Shown here one piece after another: positions 42,539 through 51,561 of a stretch of 53,767 bases of DNA. Location of the stretch: NCBI GenBank assembly GCA_012719445.1, contig JAAYAH010000010.1, positions 1 to 53,767 on the forward strand. The letters are read 5' to 3'. This DNA is from Actinomycetales bacterium. GTDB lineage: Bacteria > Actinomycetota > Actinomycetes > Actinomycetales > Kineosporiaceae. The notes below the pieces were generated by a model, which was not told the origin of the DNA, did no database searches, and saw nothing but the letters and a program-made list of their open reading frames with translations. The position numbers were made by a program, and so were the translations under genes. How positions within the stretch are numbered: position 1 is the first letter of the stretch; every line of letters starts with the position of its first letter.

Positions 42539-45500
42539 ATGCGGCGTGTCCCGTCCACGAGATCGGTCCGGAGCGGGAGATCTCCCCGGGGCGGCGGGTC
42601 GGCCAGGGCCGCCGCAGCCCTGCTGACGCTGGGATCGCTGCTGACGGCCGCCGTCGTCGGCTCCCCGTCGTCGACGGCGACCGCAGGATCCCTACCCGCG
42701 GGGTCCGTGCCCGCGACGGGACAGCCGGAGGGCCGGGCCCCCGGCGCTCCGGGAACGGCCTCCCACTTCGGGCTGGCCCGCAAGGACTGCATCGGCACCG
42801 CCCGCAACCGCACCTCGAAGGTCTGGTTCACGGTGGCGGGGGGTGCGCTGTCCGACGTCCACCACCCCACCATCGACACCACCAACGTCGAGACGCTGCA
42901 GTTCGTCGTCACCGACGGCGCGACGTTCACCGACCTGTCCACCAGGGACACCACCTACACGGTGCGCGCCCTCGACCGGTCCGGGATGGCCTGCCGGGTG
43001 ACCAGCACGGCCCGCAACGGCCGGTACACCCTGGTCACCGACTACCTCACCGACCCGGCACGGAACGCCGTCGTGCTGCGGGTCGCCCTCACCCCCACCC
43101 GGGCGGGTGACGACCTCGACCTCTACGTCCGGCTGGACCCGACGGTGAACGGCAACGGCGGGGGCGGCTCCGGCAACGCCGGCGCGGACGACGCGGCCGT
43201 CGACACCTCCACCGGAGCACCGGTCCCCGTGGCGAGCGACCCGGTGACCGCGACGACGGCGGCCAACCGCGACTACGCCCGGCCGGTCCACCTGGCCCTG
43301 CGGGCCGACCGGCCGTTCCCGGCGGCGAGCGTCGGCTACGCCGGCACCGAGAGCGACGGGCTGACCGCGCTCGACGCCGGGCACCGCCTCACCCCGACCC
43401 ACGCCGCCGCCGAGGACGGCAACGCGGTGCTGACCGCCAGGGTGCGGCTGCACGGGCCCGGGCACCGGGCCGTGCTCGCCCTCGGCTTCGGCGAGACCCG
43501 GGCCGAGGCCGTCCGGGTCGCCGGTGCCGGCGCGTCGGCCGACCCGGAGGCGACCCTGCGCCGCTACCTCGCGGGCTGGCGTGCCTACGACGCCGGCCTG
43601 CGCCCGATGTCCGGGCTCCACCTCGTCTCGGCCAACGTGCTCAAGGCCGCCGAGGACAAGACCTTCCCCGGCGCGGTCGTCGCCTCGCCGACCAGCCCCT
43701 GGGGACAGGCGGTGACCGCGGGCGATCCGGCGCTGACCTACTTCGGCTCCTACCGCGAGGTCTTCGCCAGGGACCTGTACGAGACCTTCACCGGGCTGCT
43801 GGCCGCAGGGGACCCGGCGACCGCGCGGGACACGGTGCGCTTCCTGTTCGAGCGGCAGCAGCAGCCCGACGGCTCGTTCCCGCGCAACTCGCTGATCAAC
43901 GGCGCAACTGCCCCGGACAGCTTCGGCGTCCAGCTCGACGAGGTCGCCTACCCGATCCTCATGGCCCGCACGATCGGGCTCACCGACGCCGCGACCTACA
44001 CCGACCACGTCCGCCGAGCCGCCGACTTCCTGGTGGCCCACGGCCCGGCGTTCGGCTCCGAACGCTGGGAGGAGCAGAGCGGCTGGTCGCCGTCCACCAT
44101 CGCCGCGGAGATCGCGGGACTGACCGCTGCGGGCTGGATCGCCGAGCGCAACGGCGACGACGCCAGGGCCAGGATCTACCGGGCCGTCGCCGACCACTAC
44201 CAGCGCAACGTCAAGCGCTGGACCCTCACCACCACCGGCCCGCTGAGCGAGGAGCCGTACTTCCTCCGGCTGTCCAAGAACGCCGATCCGGACAGCGCGT
44301 TCACCTACAACCTCGGCAACGGCGGCCCGGACGCCGACCAGCGCGCCGTCGTCGACGCCGGCTTCCTGGAACTGCCCCGGCTGGGGATCCTCGCCGACGA
44401 CGACCCCGACGTGGTGCGCTCCCTCGACGTCGTCGACCGGGTCATCCGCCGACCGCTCACCCCGACGGCGTCGGTGGACGGGCGGTACGGGTTCTACCGC
44501 TACGGCACGGCGAGCGAGGGCACCGAGGACGGCTACGGGGACTGCTGGACCGGCGACCCGACCGACTGCACGGTCGAGGGCAAGCCGTGGGCGGGAGTGT
44601 GCGAGGCCCAGGCCCAGAACCACGGCTCGGGGCACCTGTGGCCGGCCCTGGCCGGCGAGCGCGGCGAGCACGAGCTGGCGTCCGGGCGAGCCGGCACCGC
44701 GCGGCAGCTGCTCGCCGGGATGGCGGGGACGGCGTCGGGGATCGGCCTGATCCCCGAGCAGGCGTGGGAGAACCCCGACCTGCCGCCGTCGCCGTCCGGA
44801 ACCCCGCCGGAGTGCGCCTCGATCGGGTTCTCCCTCGGGAAGGCCGCAGGCAGCGCCTCCCCGCTGACCTGGTCCGCCGCGCAGTACGTGCGGCTGGCCA
44901 CGGCGTTGGCCGACCGCCGGGTGCCCCGGCGCCCGGCCGACACCACCGCCCGCTACCTCGACGGCGCCCCGGAGCGGGTCGACCTGGCCCTGACCGCACC
45001 GGCGGACGGCTCGGTCGTCGAGCGGACCGTGGCCGTGGCCGGGACGACGGAGCCGGGGGCGACGGTCGACGTCTCGGCCGTGAACGTCGACCTGGACGGC
45101 GCCGCCACGGTGACCACCACGACAGCAGGCGAGGACGGGGCGTTCTCCGTCGAGGTCGAGGTGCCGCCGGGCACGGCGGAGCTCACCGCGACCGCCTCCG
45201 GCCCCGGTGCGGAGCCCGCGACCGGGTTCGCCCAGCGCAGCGTGGTCAACGACGTGGTGCCGGGCACGCTGCTGTTCGCCGCGACCGACCCGGACGGCGA
45301 CGACGACGGGCCGGGCAGCTACGCCTACCCGACCGCGGGCGACTTCCACCCGGGCGCGTTCGACCTGCAGGCGTTCGAGGTCTACGACAGCGGGCCGGAC
45401 ACGGTGACGTTCCGGGTGCGGACCAGAGACCTCTCGCCGACCTTCGGCAGCGCGCTCGGCGCCCAGCTCGTCGACGTCCACGTCGCGAGCCCCACCGGCG

Positions 45501-45991
45501 GTGAGACCTCGACGGCGGCGTCCTTCGCGCAGCGCAACTACCGGATCGCCGACCCGGCGGCCTGGAACCGGCTGATCGAGGTGCAGGGGTTCGGGCAGCG
45601 GTTCGTCGACGGCTCCGGCGCGACCGTCGGCAGCGTCACCATCCGCGGCAACCAGCTCACCCGGTGGATCACGTTCACGGTGACCAAGGCGGCCCTCGGC
45701 GGCACGCCGGGCAGCGGCTGGACCTTCGCCGTGGTGCTCACCGGGCAGGACGGGTTCAGCCCCGACCAGGCGCGGGGGTTCGCCGCCACCGCCCAGCCCT
45801 ACCAGTTCGGGGTGTGCACGGCGGCGGCCGTCGCGGCGGGGGACCCGGTCTGCGCCGTCGACCCCGGCGCGGTGCCGAAGGCGCTCGACGTGCTCACCCC
45901 GGCCGGGGTCGCCCAGGCCGAGGTCCTCGACCCGGTCGGGCACGACCCGGCGACGGACCCGGTGACCGTCCCCGGGATCACCGTGCCGTAG
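42539..45991 (+). CDS. Secreted glucodextranase/glucoamylase-like GH15 enzyme with C-terminal binding module
   Basis: About 1150 residues. A signal peptide (RAAAALLTLGSLLTAAVVG) precedes a beta-sandwich N-domain (about 75-340; SHFGLARKDCIGTARN, SDVHHPTIDTTN), the GH15 alpha/alpha barrel (about 350-790; YREVFARDLYETFTGLL, QQPDGSFPRNSLINGA, WEEQSGWSPSTIAAEIAGL with the likely catalytic Glu, and AQAQNHGSGHLWPALAGERG), a bacterial Ig-like domain (about 830-920) and a DOMON-like module (about 920-1130; DDGPGSYAYPTAGDFHPGAF). This order matches glucodextranases. It cleaves glucose from alpha-glucans. GGAGG lies five bases before the ATG at 42539. Preceded by the korB terminator, so independently expressed. 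Confidence 0.9.
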   Translation: MRRVPSTRSVRSGRSPRGGGSARAAAALLTLGSLLTAAVVGSPSSTATAGSLPAGSVPATGQPEGRAPGAPGTASHFGLARKDCIGTARNRTSKVWFTVAGGALSDVHHPTIDTTNVETLQFVVTDGATFTDLSTRDTTYTVRALDRSGMACRVTSTARNGRYTLVTDYLTDPARNAVVLRVALTPTRAGDDLDLYVRLDPTVNGNGGGGSGNAGADDAAVDTSTGAPVPVASDPVTATTAANRDYARPVHLALRADRPFPAASVGYAGTESDGLTALDAGHRLTPTHAAAEDGNAVLTARVRLHGPGHRAVLALGFGETRAEAVRVAGAGASADPEATLRRYLAGWRAYDAGLRPMSGLHLVSANVLKAAEDKTFPGAVVASPTSPWGQAVTAGDPALTYFGSYREVFARDLYETFTGLLAAGDPATARDTVRFLFERQQQPDGSFPRNSLINGATAPDSFGVQLDEVAYPILMARTIGLTDAATYTDHVRRAADFLVAHGPAFGSERWEEQSGWSPSTIAAEIAGLTAAGWIAERNGDDARARIYRAVADHYQRNVKRWTLTTTGPLSEEPYFLRLSKNADPDSAFTYNLGNGGPDADQRAVVDAGFLELPRLGILADDDPDVVRSLDVVDRVIRRPLTPTASVDGRYGFYRYGTASEGTEDGYGDCWTGDPTDCTVEGKPWAGVCEAQAQNHGSGHLWPALAGERGEHELASGRAGTARQLLAGMAGTASGIGLIPEQAWENPDLPPSPSGTPPECASIGFSLGKAAGSASPLTWSAAQYVRLATALADRRVPRRPADTTARYLDGAPERVDLALTAPADGSVVERTVAVAGTTEPGATVDVSAVNVDLDGAATVTTTTAGEDGAFSVEVEVPPGTAELTATASGPGAEPATGFAQRSVVNDVVPGTLLFAATDPDGDDDGPGSYAYPTAGDFHPGAFDLQAFEVYDSGPDTVTFRVRTRDLSPTFGSALGAQLVDVHVASPTGGETSTAASFAQRNYRIADPAAWNRLIEVQGFGQRFVDGSGATVGSVTIRGNQLTRWITFTVTKAALGGTPGSGWTFAVVLTGQDGFSPDQARGFAATAQPYQFGVCTAAAVAAGDPVCAVDPGAVPKALDVLTPAGVAQAEVLDPVGHDPATDPVTVPGITVP

Positions 45992-46062
45992 CCGGGGCAG
46001 CCTGTCGCCGCACCCCCGTAATGGCCGTGCCCCCGGCGCCGAGGTCGGCCTAGGGTCGGGGT

Positions 46063-47037
46063 GTGGATCCACGGGAACGCCAGGGCACCGGCTTCGGTGT
46101 CCTGGCCTACCTGTGGTGGGGGATCTTCCCGCTGTACTTCCGGCTGCTGGACGCCTCCGGCCCGGTCGAGATCGTGCTGCACCGGATCGTGTGGTCACTG
46201 GCCGTCTGCCTCGGCGTCGTCGCCGTCACCCGGTCGTGGACGGCGCTGCGCGAGGTGCTCGGCGACCACCGGCGGGTGGCGTGGCTCGCGACCGCGGCCG
46301 CGATCCTCGCGCTGAACTGGGGCGTCTACGTCTACGCGGTGAACGCGGGGCACGTCGTGGAGGCCTCGCTCGGGTACTTCGTCAACCCGCTGGTGACCGT
46401 GCTGCTCGGGGTCCTCGTGCTCGGCGAGCGGCTACGCGGCGGCCAGTGGGTCGCCGTCGGAGTCGGCACGGTCGCCGTGCTGGTGCTCACGGCCGACTAC
46501 GGCCGGGTGCCGGTCCTCGCGCTGACCCTCGCGGTGTCCTTCGGCGGCTACGGGCTGCTCAAGCACCGGCTCGGCGTCTCGGTCCCGGCGCTGACCGGCC
46601 TGACCGTCGAGGCGCTGGTGCTCACCCCGCCGGCCGTCGCGGTGCTGACCTGGTTCGCCGTGACAGGCCGGAGCACCTTCGCCGTCGACGCCCCGAGGCA
46701 GGGCCTGCTGCTGTCCACGGCCGGGATCGCGACCGTCGTCCCGCTGCTGCTGTTCGCGGCGGCGGCCCGGCGGGTGCAGCTCACCACGATCGGCCTGCTG
46801 CAGTACCTGACCCCGACGCTGCAGTTCCTCATCGGGGTCCTCGTGCTCGACGAGCACATGCCGGCCTCCCGCTGGGTCGGCTACACCCTGGTCTGGGCCG
46901 CGCTCGCCGTCCTCACCGTGGACGGCCTGCGGGCGGCTCGCCAGGACCATCGCCCCGAGGTGACGACTCCGGTGAGCCCCGAGGTGACGGTTCCGGTGAA
47001 CGCGGACGTTCACCGGATGGCAGCGACCCGCCGCTGA
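46063..47037 (+). CDS. rarD: RarD/EamA-family transporter
   Basis: 324 residues with ten predicted helices in two EamA halves. Landmarks of RarD: GVLAYLWWGIFPLYFRLLD, LHRIVWSL, LNWGVYVYAVNAGHVVEASL, GYFVNPLVTVLLGVLVLGER and LLQYLTPTLQFLIGVLVLDE. Members are drug/metabolite exporters of the inner membrane; the chloramphenicol-sensitivity name comes from the founding member. The GTG start has GGTCGGGGT upstream. The last 125 bases overlap the convergent gene at the end. Confidence 0.9.
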   Translation: MDPRERQGTGFGVLAYLWWGIFPLYFRLLDASGPVEIVLHRIVWSLAVCLGVVAVTRSWTALREVLGDHRRVAWLATAAAILALNWGVYVYAVNAGHVVEASLGYFVNPLVTVLLGVLVLGERLRGGQWVAVGVGTVAVLVLTADYGRVPVLALTLAVSFGGYGLLKHRLGVSVPALTGLTVEALVLTPPAVAVLTWFAVTGRSTFAVDAPRQGLLLSTAGIATVVPLLLFAAAARRVQLTTIGLLQYLTPTLQFLIGVLVLDEHMPASRWVGYTLVWAALAVLTVDGLRAARQDHRPEVTTPVSPEVTVPVNADVHRMAATRR

Positions 47038-48016
47038 AGATCTCCTGTGAGCGGCCCGTCGGCGGGGGCGCTCCCCGACCGGAGTCCGTGGGACCCGACT
47101 GGCTCCCCGGACACCTGTGCCCGCCCTGACGGGCACGGCAGTCGCCGTCCGGTGCCGATCCCCGGCAGGACGTGACCCACCCTGGCCAGGACTGCCAGTC
47201 CCCGACGCCCTCGACCCGCAACGCGGCAGGCCAGAGCTCCGACCAGGAGCCCGGGTCGGCGTCAGCCCACTCCTGCGGCCACGAGACCGGGACGTCCCCA
47301 CCGGCGGGAGCGGTCGTGGGTTCCGATCCCGCAGCGGGACCCTGTGCACTCCCCCGCTCCCCCGGCGCGGACGATGCCTCGGGACAGTCCGGCGGCGGGC
47401 CGACCAGGGCGATGCAGTGGGTCGGGATCCCGGCGGCCCCGCCCGCGGCATCCACGAGGATCCCGGCGAAGCGGGAGCGTTCGATCTCCTCCCGCCCGGC
47501 CCCGGGAGCGAGCAGCCAGAACCGGCACATCCCCGCGACGACGTGCCCCGGGACGGTGTCCCCGACGGGCACGGCGCTCTCGACGCGCTGGGGGCCGGAG
47601 GACGTCCCGGAGGTCCGGCCGGGCCGGTCACCGGACGTGGTGACGCCCGGCCGTGCACCGTCCCACGGGACCGGCACCCCGGCGCGGGTCACGGCGACGG
47701 CCAGCCCGCCGACCGACAGGGCCACGACGCAGGCGGCGACCCTGACCGCGGGACCGCCCGAGGCCAAGGGGCCGGACGGCCGGCGGACCGCCTCCGCGGG
47801 CACGCCCGCACCGGCTCCCGCCGCGGCCCGGGCGGACCGGAACGCGGCGAGGGCCGCGGCCTCACCGCGTTCCTCATCCGGGGTCGGCGGGCCGGCCGCG
47901 GCCGCGAGCAGATCACCGAGCGGCAGACCCGCCGTCGTCCCGGACCGGGGGGTGTCCGCTCCGCCGGACGCGTCACCCCGGCTGCTGCGGACACGGTGGA
48001 GGAACCCGCCGCTCAT
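46913..48016 (-). CDS. Membrane protein partner (anti-sigma-like) of the ECF sigma factor
   Basis: 367 residues. An N-terminal cytosolic segment (about 90 residues; LPLGDLLAAAAGPPTPDEER, AALAAFRSARAAAG) leads to one transmembrane helix (VRVAACVVALSVGGLAVAV), then an extracytoplasmic domain with RVESAVPVGDTVPGHVVAGM and a Cys pair-like pattern. Position and topology fit an anti-sigma factor, though no zinc HxxxCxxC motif is visible. The start ATG overlaps the sigma stop (ATGA). The last about 95 residues are low-complexity and run 125 bases into rarD, so the true C-terminus may lie earlier if there is a frameshift. Confidence 0.65.
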   Translation of the reverse strand: MSGGFLHRVRSSRGDASGGADTPRSGTTAGLPLGDLLAAAAGPPTPDEERGEAAALAAFRSARAAAGAGAGVPAEAVRRPSGPLASGGPAVRVAACVVALSVGGLAVAVTRAGVPVPWDGARPGVTTSGDRPGRTSGTSSGPQRVESAVPVGDTVPGHVVAGMCRFWLLAPGAGREEIERSRFAGILVDAAGGAAGIPTHCIALVGPPPDCPEASSAPGERGSAQGPAAGSEPTTAPAGGDVPVSWPQEWADADPGSWSELWPAALRVEGVGDWQSWPGWVTSCRGSAPDGDCRARQGGHRCPGSQSGPTDSGRGAPPPTGRSQEIFSGGSLPSGERPRSPEPSPRGSPESSPRGDGPGEPPAGRPR

Positions 48017-48690
48017 GTCGCCTCGCTCACGACTGGTGACTCGGGAGGCGCGGACCCCATGGCCCGGCCCCGCCGCGCGCTCCGATGCCGCTCCGGCCCG
48101 TCCCCCGCGGCCTCCAACCGTCGGGCGAGCTCCCGCAGCCCCCGATGGGTCGCTGTCCGTACCGCACCCGGTCGTTTCCCGAGGACGGCGGCGGCGCTCG
48201 CCACGTCGAGGCCGAGGACCGCCCGGAGCATGACCGCCTCCGCCTGGTGCCGGGGTAACTCCGCGATCAGCCGCACGGCGGCCGCCGTCGACATGCCCTC
48301 CTCCGCGATGGACGCCGGGTCCCGGTCGTCGGCGAGCACCGGGAGGTCCTCCGGCGGGACCAGCCCGACCGGCCGGCGTCGCTGCCTGCGCCGGTGATCG
48401 ATGCCGCGATGACGCCCGATCGTCATCACCCAGCCCCGGAAGTTGTCCAGGCCGCCGCTGAACTGGTGCAGATCCCGGCAGACCAGGGTCCAGGTCTCCG
48501 CGGCGACGTCCTCCGCGTCGTCACCGCACAGCACGGCCAGGTAGCGGACCAGCCCCGGGTGCACGTGCCGGAAGAGGACGACGAAGGCGTCCTCCTCCCC
48601 GGCCTGGGCCGCCGTCACGTGGGCGTCGGTGACGGGGTCGACGGGCGCGGGTGGGCTGTCCGTGACCGGCCGGCCCGCACGCCCTCGCAT
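48013..48690 (-). CDS. ECF-type RNA polymerase sigma factor
   Basis: 225 residues. Region 2 is AFVVLFRHVHPGLVRYLAVL, DDAEDVAAETWTLVCRDLHQF and GWVMTIGRHRGIDHRRRQRR; region 4 is LPRHQAEAVMLRAVLGLDVA then ASAAAVLGKRPGAVRTATHR. The ATG at 48690 has GAGGGAGATCG upstream. With the overlapping membrane gene it forms a signal-response pair. Possible target promoters were not identifiable. Confidence 0.92.
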   Translation of the reverse strand: MRGRAGRPVTDSPPAPVDPVTDAHVTAAQAGEEDAFVVLFRHVHPGLVRYLAVLCGDDAEDVAAETWTLVCRDLHQFSGGLDNFRGWVMTIGRHRGIDHRRRQRRRPVGLVPPEDLPVLADDRDPASIAEEGMSTAAAVRLIAELPRHQAEAVMLRAVLGLDVASAAAVLGKRPGAVRTATHRGLRELARRLEAAGDGPERHRSARRGRAMGSAPPESPVVSEAT

Positions 48691-48812
48691 CGATCTCCCT
48701 CTCACAGGCCGGACCCGTCGACGTGTCACGGCGCGTGGCACCGTACACGGCCGGAGGCCGTTCACGGGAGGGATCTCTCGCCGCCAGGGCGGACGAGGTC
48801 GCCGTCCGGGGC

Positions 48813-49157
48813 TCAGGACGTCGCGCCCCGTTGCAGGTGCGTGACCAGGCTCATCGCCGCGACGAACAGGACGACGGTCAGGACGACGGTCGCGACCCCG
48901 GTGACGATCGACCACAGCGCGACGTTGCGGGCCGTCCGCGACGCCCGCTCCGCTCCGACCCGGTCACCTCGCTCCCACCTGCGCCCCGCCCGGTGCGTGA
49001 ACAGCAGGGCGACGAGCCCGCCCGGCAGGAACAGCAGGCACGACACCACGGCCAGCACCGGTCGGCTGCCCGGCCGGTCGCCGTCGACGTCGACAGCGCC
49101 CTCGTGCAGGCCATCGCCCTCGTGCGAGCCGTCGCCGTCGAGTACGCCGTCGGACAC
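48813..49157 (-). CDS. Small CD225/dispanin-like membrane protein
   Basis: 114 residues. An acidic, His/Gly-rich N-terminus (about 40 residues) is followed by two helices: VLAVVSCLLFLPGGLVALLF and VALWSIVTGVATVVLTVVLF, linked by a basic loop with THRAGRRWERGDRVGAERAS. The two-helix form with a charged linker of this type is that of bacterial interferon-induced-transmembrane (CD225) homologues. The GTG at 49157 starts right after the methyltransferase stop, so the two are probably co-translated. Confidence 0.75.
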   Translation of the reverse strand: MSDGVLDGDGSHEGDGLHEGAVDVDGDRPGSRPVLAVVSCLLFLPGGLVALLFTHRAGRRWERGDRVGAERASRTARNVALWSIVTGVATVVLTVVLFVAAMSLVTHLQRGATS

Positions 49158-49158
49158 C

Positions 49159-49935
49159 TCACGCCTCTCGACGGCCGGGAACCCGCCCGGTCCACAGGGC
49201 GGCCCCCCGGTGCACGACCGGCTCCGGCAGCCCGGCCAGCTCCTCGTGGATCCGGAGCCGGAGCTCCTCCTGCCGCCGGGACGGCAGGGCGTCGAGGTAT
49301 CCGGCGCAGCCGTGCGAGAGCATCCAGCGCCAGTACGTCGCGGCGTCGGGCACCGGGAGGCACACCTCGAGGTGACCGCGCTCGACGTCGACGAACCCGG
49401 CCTCCGCGAGCACGGCGCCCTGGTCGGGCGGCACCTGGTCACGGAGGTCACGCGGCAGGTACCGGGAGAACTCCTGGATCAGGGCGGGCCCGGGGTCGAC
49501 CGTGCCCGGGCCCGTACCGGAGACTCCGTCCGGAACGGTCAGGGCGAACTGCCCGCCGGGAACGAGCACCCGCCGGACCTCGCGGGCCGCGACCACCGGG
49601 TCGTCCAGGAGGTGCATGACGAAGGCGGCGACCGCGACGTCCTGGCCGGCGTCGGGCAGCTCCAGTCGATGGGCGTCCATGAGCAGCACCTCGGCCCCGG
49701 GGTGGTCCGAGGCGAGCCGGGCCACCATCGCCGGTGCCGCGTCGACGGCGGTGACCCGGCAGCCGGCGGCGAGCGCCCGGCCGGTCACAGCACCCCGGCC
49801 GGCGCCGAGGTCGAGCAGCCGGACGCCGTCCCCGAGCGGCAACGCCTCGACCGTCTGCCCGGCGAAGGTCGCGAAGAACGGGAGCACCTCGTCGAAGACC
49901 CCGGCGACCCGGTCGAACACCGGCACCGTCCTCAT
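49159..49935 (-). CDS. Class I SAM-dependent methyltransferase
   Basis: 258 residues. The SAM-binding motif is VRLLDLGAGRGAVTGRALAA (about 37-56) with VTAVDAAPAMVARLAS after it, then MDAHRLELPDAGQDVAVAAF and FVMHLLDDP. It resembles UbiE/COQ5-type small-molecule methyltransferases. The ATG at 49935 has GGAGGAGGGACG upstream. Substrate unknown. First gene of a short minus-strand unit with the dispanin-like gene. Confidence 0.87.
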   Translation of the reverse strand: MRTVPVFDRVAGVFDEVLPFFATFAGQTVEALPLGDGVRLLDLGAGRGAVTGRALAAGCRVTAVDAAPAMVARLASDHPGAEVLLMDAHRLELPDAGQDVAVAAFVMHLLDDPVVAAREVRRVLVPGGQFALTVPDGVSGTGPGTVDPGPALIQEFSRYLPRDLRDQVPPDQGAVLAEAGFVDVERGHLEVCLPVPDAATYWRWMLSHGCAGYLDALPSRRQEELRLRIHEELAGLPEPVVHRGAALWTGRVPGRREA

Positions 49936-49993
49936 CGACTCGTCCCTCCTCCGGGGTGGGAGCCCGCACCGGCGGCCCGTGCCCATGCCACGA

Positions 49994-50473
49994 TCACGAC
50001 CTGTCCCTCCCGCCGACAACCGGAACGTCGGCCAGATAGCGCCGGAACCCTACCGCGCACGGGGCGAAGCCGAGGTCGACGTAGAACCGGTGCGCGGCGT
50101 CCCGCGAGCCGTTGCTCTGCAGCTGCACCTTGTAGCAGTCGTGCTCCCCGGCGATCCCCACCAGGTGCTCCATGATCGCCCTGCCGATCCCGAGCCGGCG
50201 GGCGGAGGCGGTCACGACCACGTTCTCGACGATCATGAAGGGCCGGCAGTCCCGGGAGAGGTTCGGCACCACCACCCCGACCGCGGTGCCGACCACCCGG
50301 CCGTCGTGCTCGGCGACGCAGAGGTGGTGGCCCGGCGTCCCGAGCACCACGTCCAGGGTCGCCGCGAACCTCTTCGACGGGTCGCCTGCCGGCTCCTCGT
50401 GCAACTCCGCCAGCAGCCTCGCGAGCGCCTCCGCGTCCCTCGGCTCCGCGGCCCGCACCACCGTCGTCGTCAC
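49994..50473 (-). CDS. GNAT family N-acetyltransferase
   Basis: 159 residues with IVENVVVTASARRLGIGRAI (acetyl-CoA loop, about residues 79-98), KVQLQSNGSRDAAHRFYVDL and GFAPCAVGFRRYL at the end. Typical cytosolic aminoglycoside/small-molecule-type GNAT; substrate unknown. GTG start with GGAGGAGGACG upstream. Divergent from the glycerophosphodiesterase gene. Confidence 0.88.
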   Translation of the reverse strand: MTTTVVRAAEPRDAEALARLLAELHEEPAGDPSKRFAATLDVVLGTPGHHLCVAEHDGRVVGTAVGVVVPNLSRDCRPFMIVENVVVTASARRLGIGRAIMEHLVGIAGEHDCYKVQLQSNGSRDAAHRFYVDLGFAPCAVGFRRYLADVPVVGGRDRS

Positions 50474-50704
50474 GCCGCCCGTCCTCCTCCCGTGGCCGCA
50501 CCGGCCGGAGACCCCAGCCTGCCGCCGTCCGCCGTCCCGACGCACATCATTTCCGATCACCCGGCCGGTCACCAGGCCGCCCGGCGCCGAGCCGTTGCGT
50601 GCGGAGGGCCCGGTGCCGGATGTCGAGTGCGGCACCGGTCACCCTCCGGGTACGGTCGGGACGCATCCACCCGACGTCCCCGGACGGGTCACCACGGAGG
50701 TCAC

Positions 50705-51547
50705 GTGCTCCAGCCCTCGTCTGCGGCAGTCCCCGGCCGGCACACCGTCTTCGCCGAGCACCCGGCGGTGGTGGCCCACCGGGGGCTGGGCAGGGGCCTC
50801 GTGTCCGGCCTGCGCGAGAACACCGTCGAGTCGGTCCTCGCGGCCGTCGCGCTGGGCGCCCGGTGGGTGGAGGTCGACGTGCGGCGGACCCGCGACGACC
50901 GGCTCGTCGTCCGCCACGATCCGACCACCGACGACGGGGTGTTCGTTGTCGACCAGACGGCCGAGGAGGTCGAGGCCAAGGGCGTCGTCCGGCTCGAGAC
51001 CCTGCTCGGGGCCCTGCCGGACGGGGTGGGGATCGACCTCGAGCTGAAGACCTCCCTCGAGGACGCCCCCCGCTCGGCCGCGACCTCGACCGCCGCCCTG
51101 CTCTCCCCCCTCGCCCGGACCGCGTCGGCCTCCCGACCGGTGCTGGTGACCTCGTTCGACGCCGCGGCCCTGCTGACGGTCCGCAGCCTGGTCCCCGCGA
51201 TCCCCCTCGGCCTGCTCACCTGGCTCTGCTTCCCCCTGCGCAAGGCGATCCCGGCGGCGGCCCACCTCGGGGTGCAGGTCGTCGGCGTCCACCAGGGGTC
51301 CTTCGTGCCCAACCACCTCGACGGGGCGTCGGTCGACCGACCCGTCGACTACGCCGTCGAGGTCGCGCACCGGGCCTGCCTCGAGGTCATGGCCTGGTGC
51401 CCGGAACCGGACCAGGCGGTCGAGCTCGTCGCGGCCGGGATCGATGCGGTGTGCGTCAACGAGGTCGGCACGGCCCTGGCGACGTTGAACCCGTCGGGCA
51501 CCGCGCTCCCCCACCCGCCGGACAGCACCCCCGAACGCCCTCGGTGA
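50705..51547 (+). CDS. Glycerophosphodiester phosphodiesterase
   Basis: 280 residues. The catalytic motif VVAHRGLGRG and RENTVESVLAAVALGARWVE (His and Glu) are followed by VDVRRTRDDRLVVRHDPTTD and GIDLELKT, all typical of the GDPD TIM barrel. No signal peptide, so a cytosolic enzyme that yields glycerol-3-phosphate from phospholipid head-group diesters. The GTG at 50705 with GGAGGTCAC just before it is the start. It is convergent with the polyprenyl synthase, 14 bases apart. Confidence 0.9.
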   Translation: MLQPSSAAVPGRHTVFAEHPAVVAHRGLGRGLVSGLRENTVESVLAAVALGARWVEVDVRRTRDDRLVVRHDPTTDDGVFVVDQTAEEVEAKGVVRLETLLGALPDGVGIDLELKTSLEDAPRSAATSTAALLSPLARTASASRPVLVTSFDAAALLTVRSLVPAIPLGLLTWLCFPLRKAIPAAAHLGVQVVGVHQGSFVPNHLDGASVDRPVDYAVEVAHRACLEVMAWCPEPDQAVELVAAGIDAVCVNEVGTALATLNPSGTALPHPPDSTPERPR

Positions 51548-51561
51548 CGTCGGCCGCGGGC

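Noticed and set aside
42692-46198. 1168-codon minus-strand frame opposite the GH15 gene
   Set aside because: The plus frame has the full glucodextranase domain series; the other is Arg/Gly/Val-rich without motifs.
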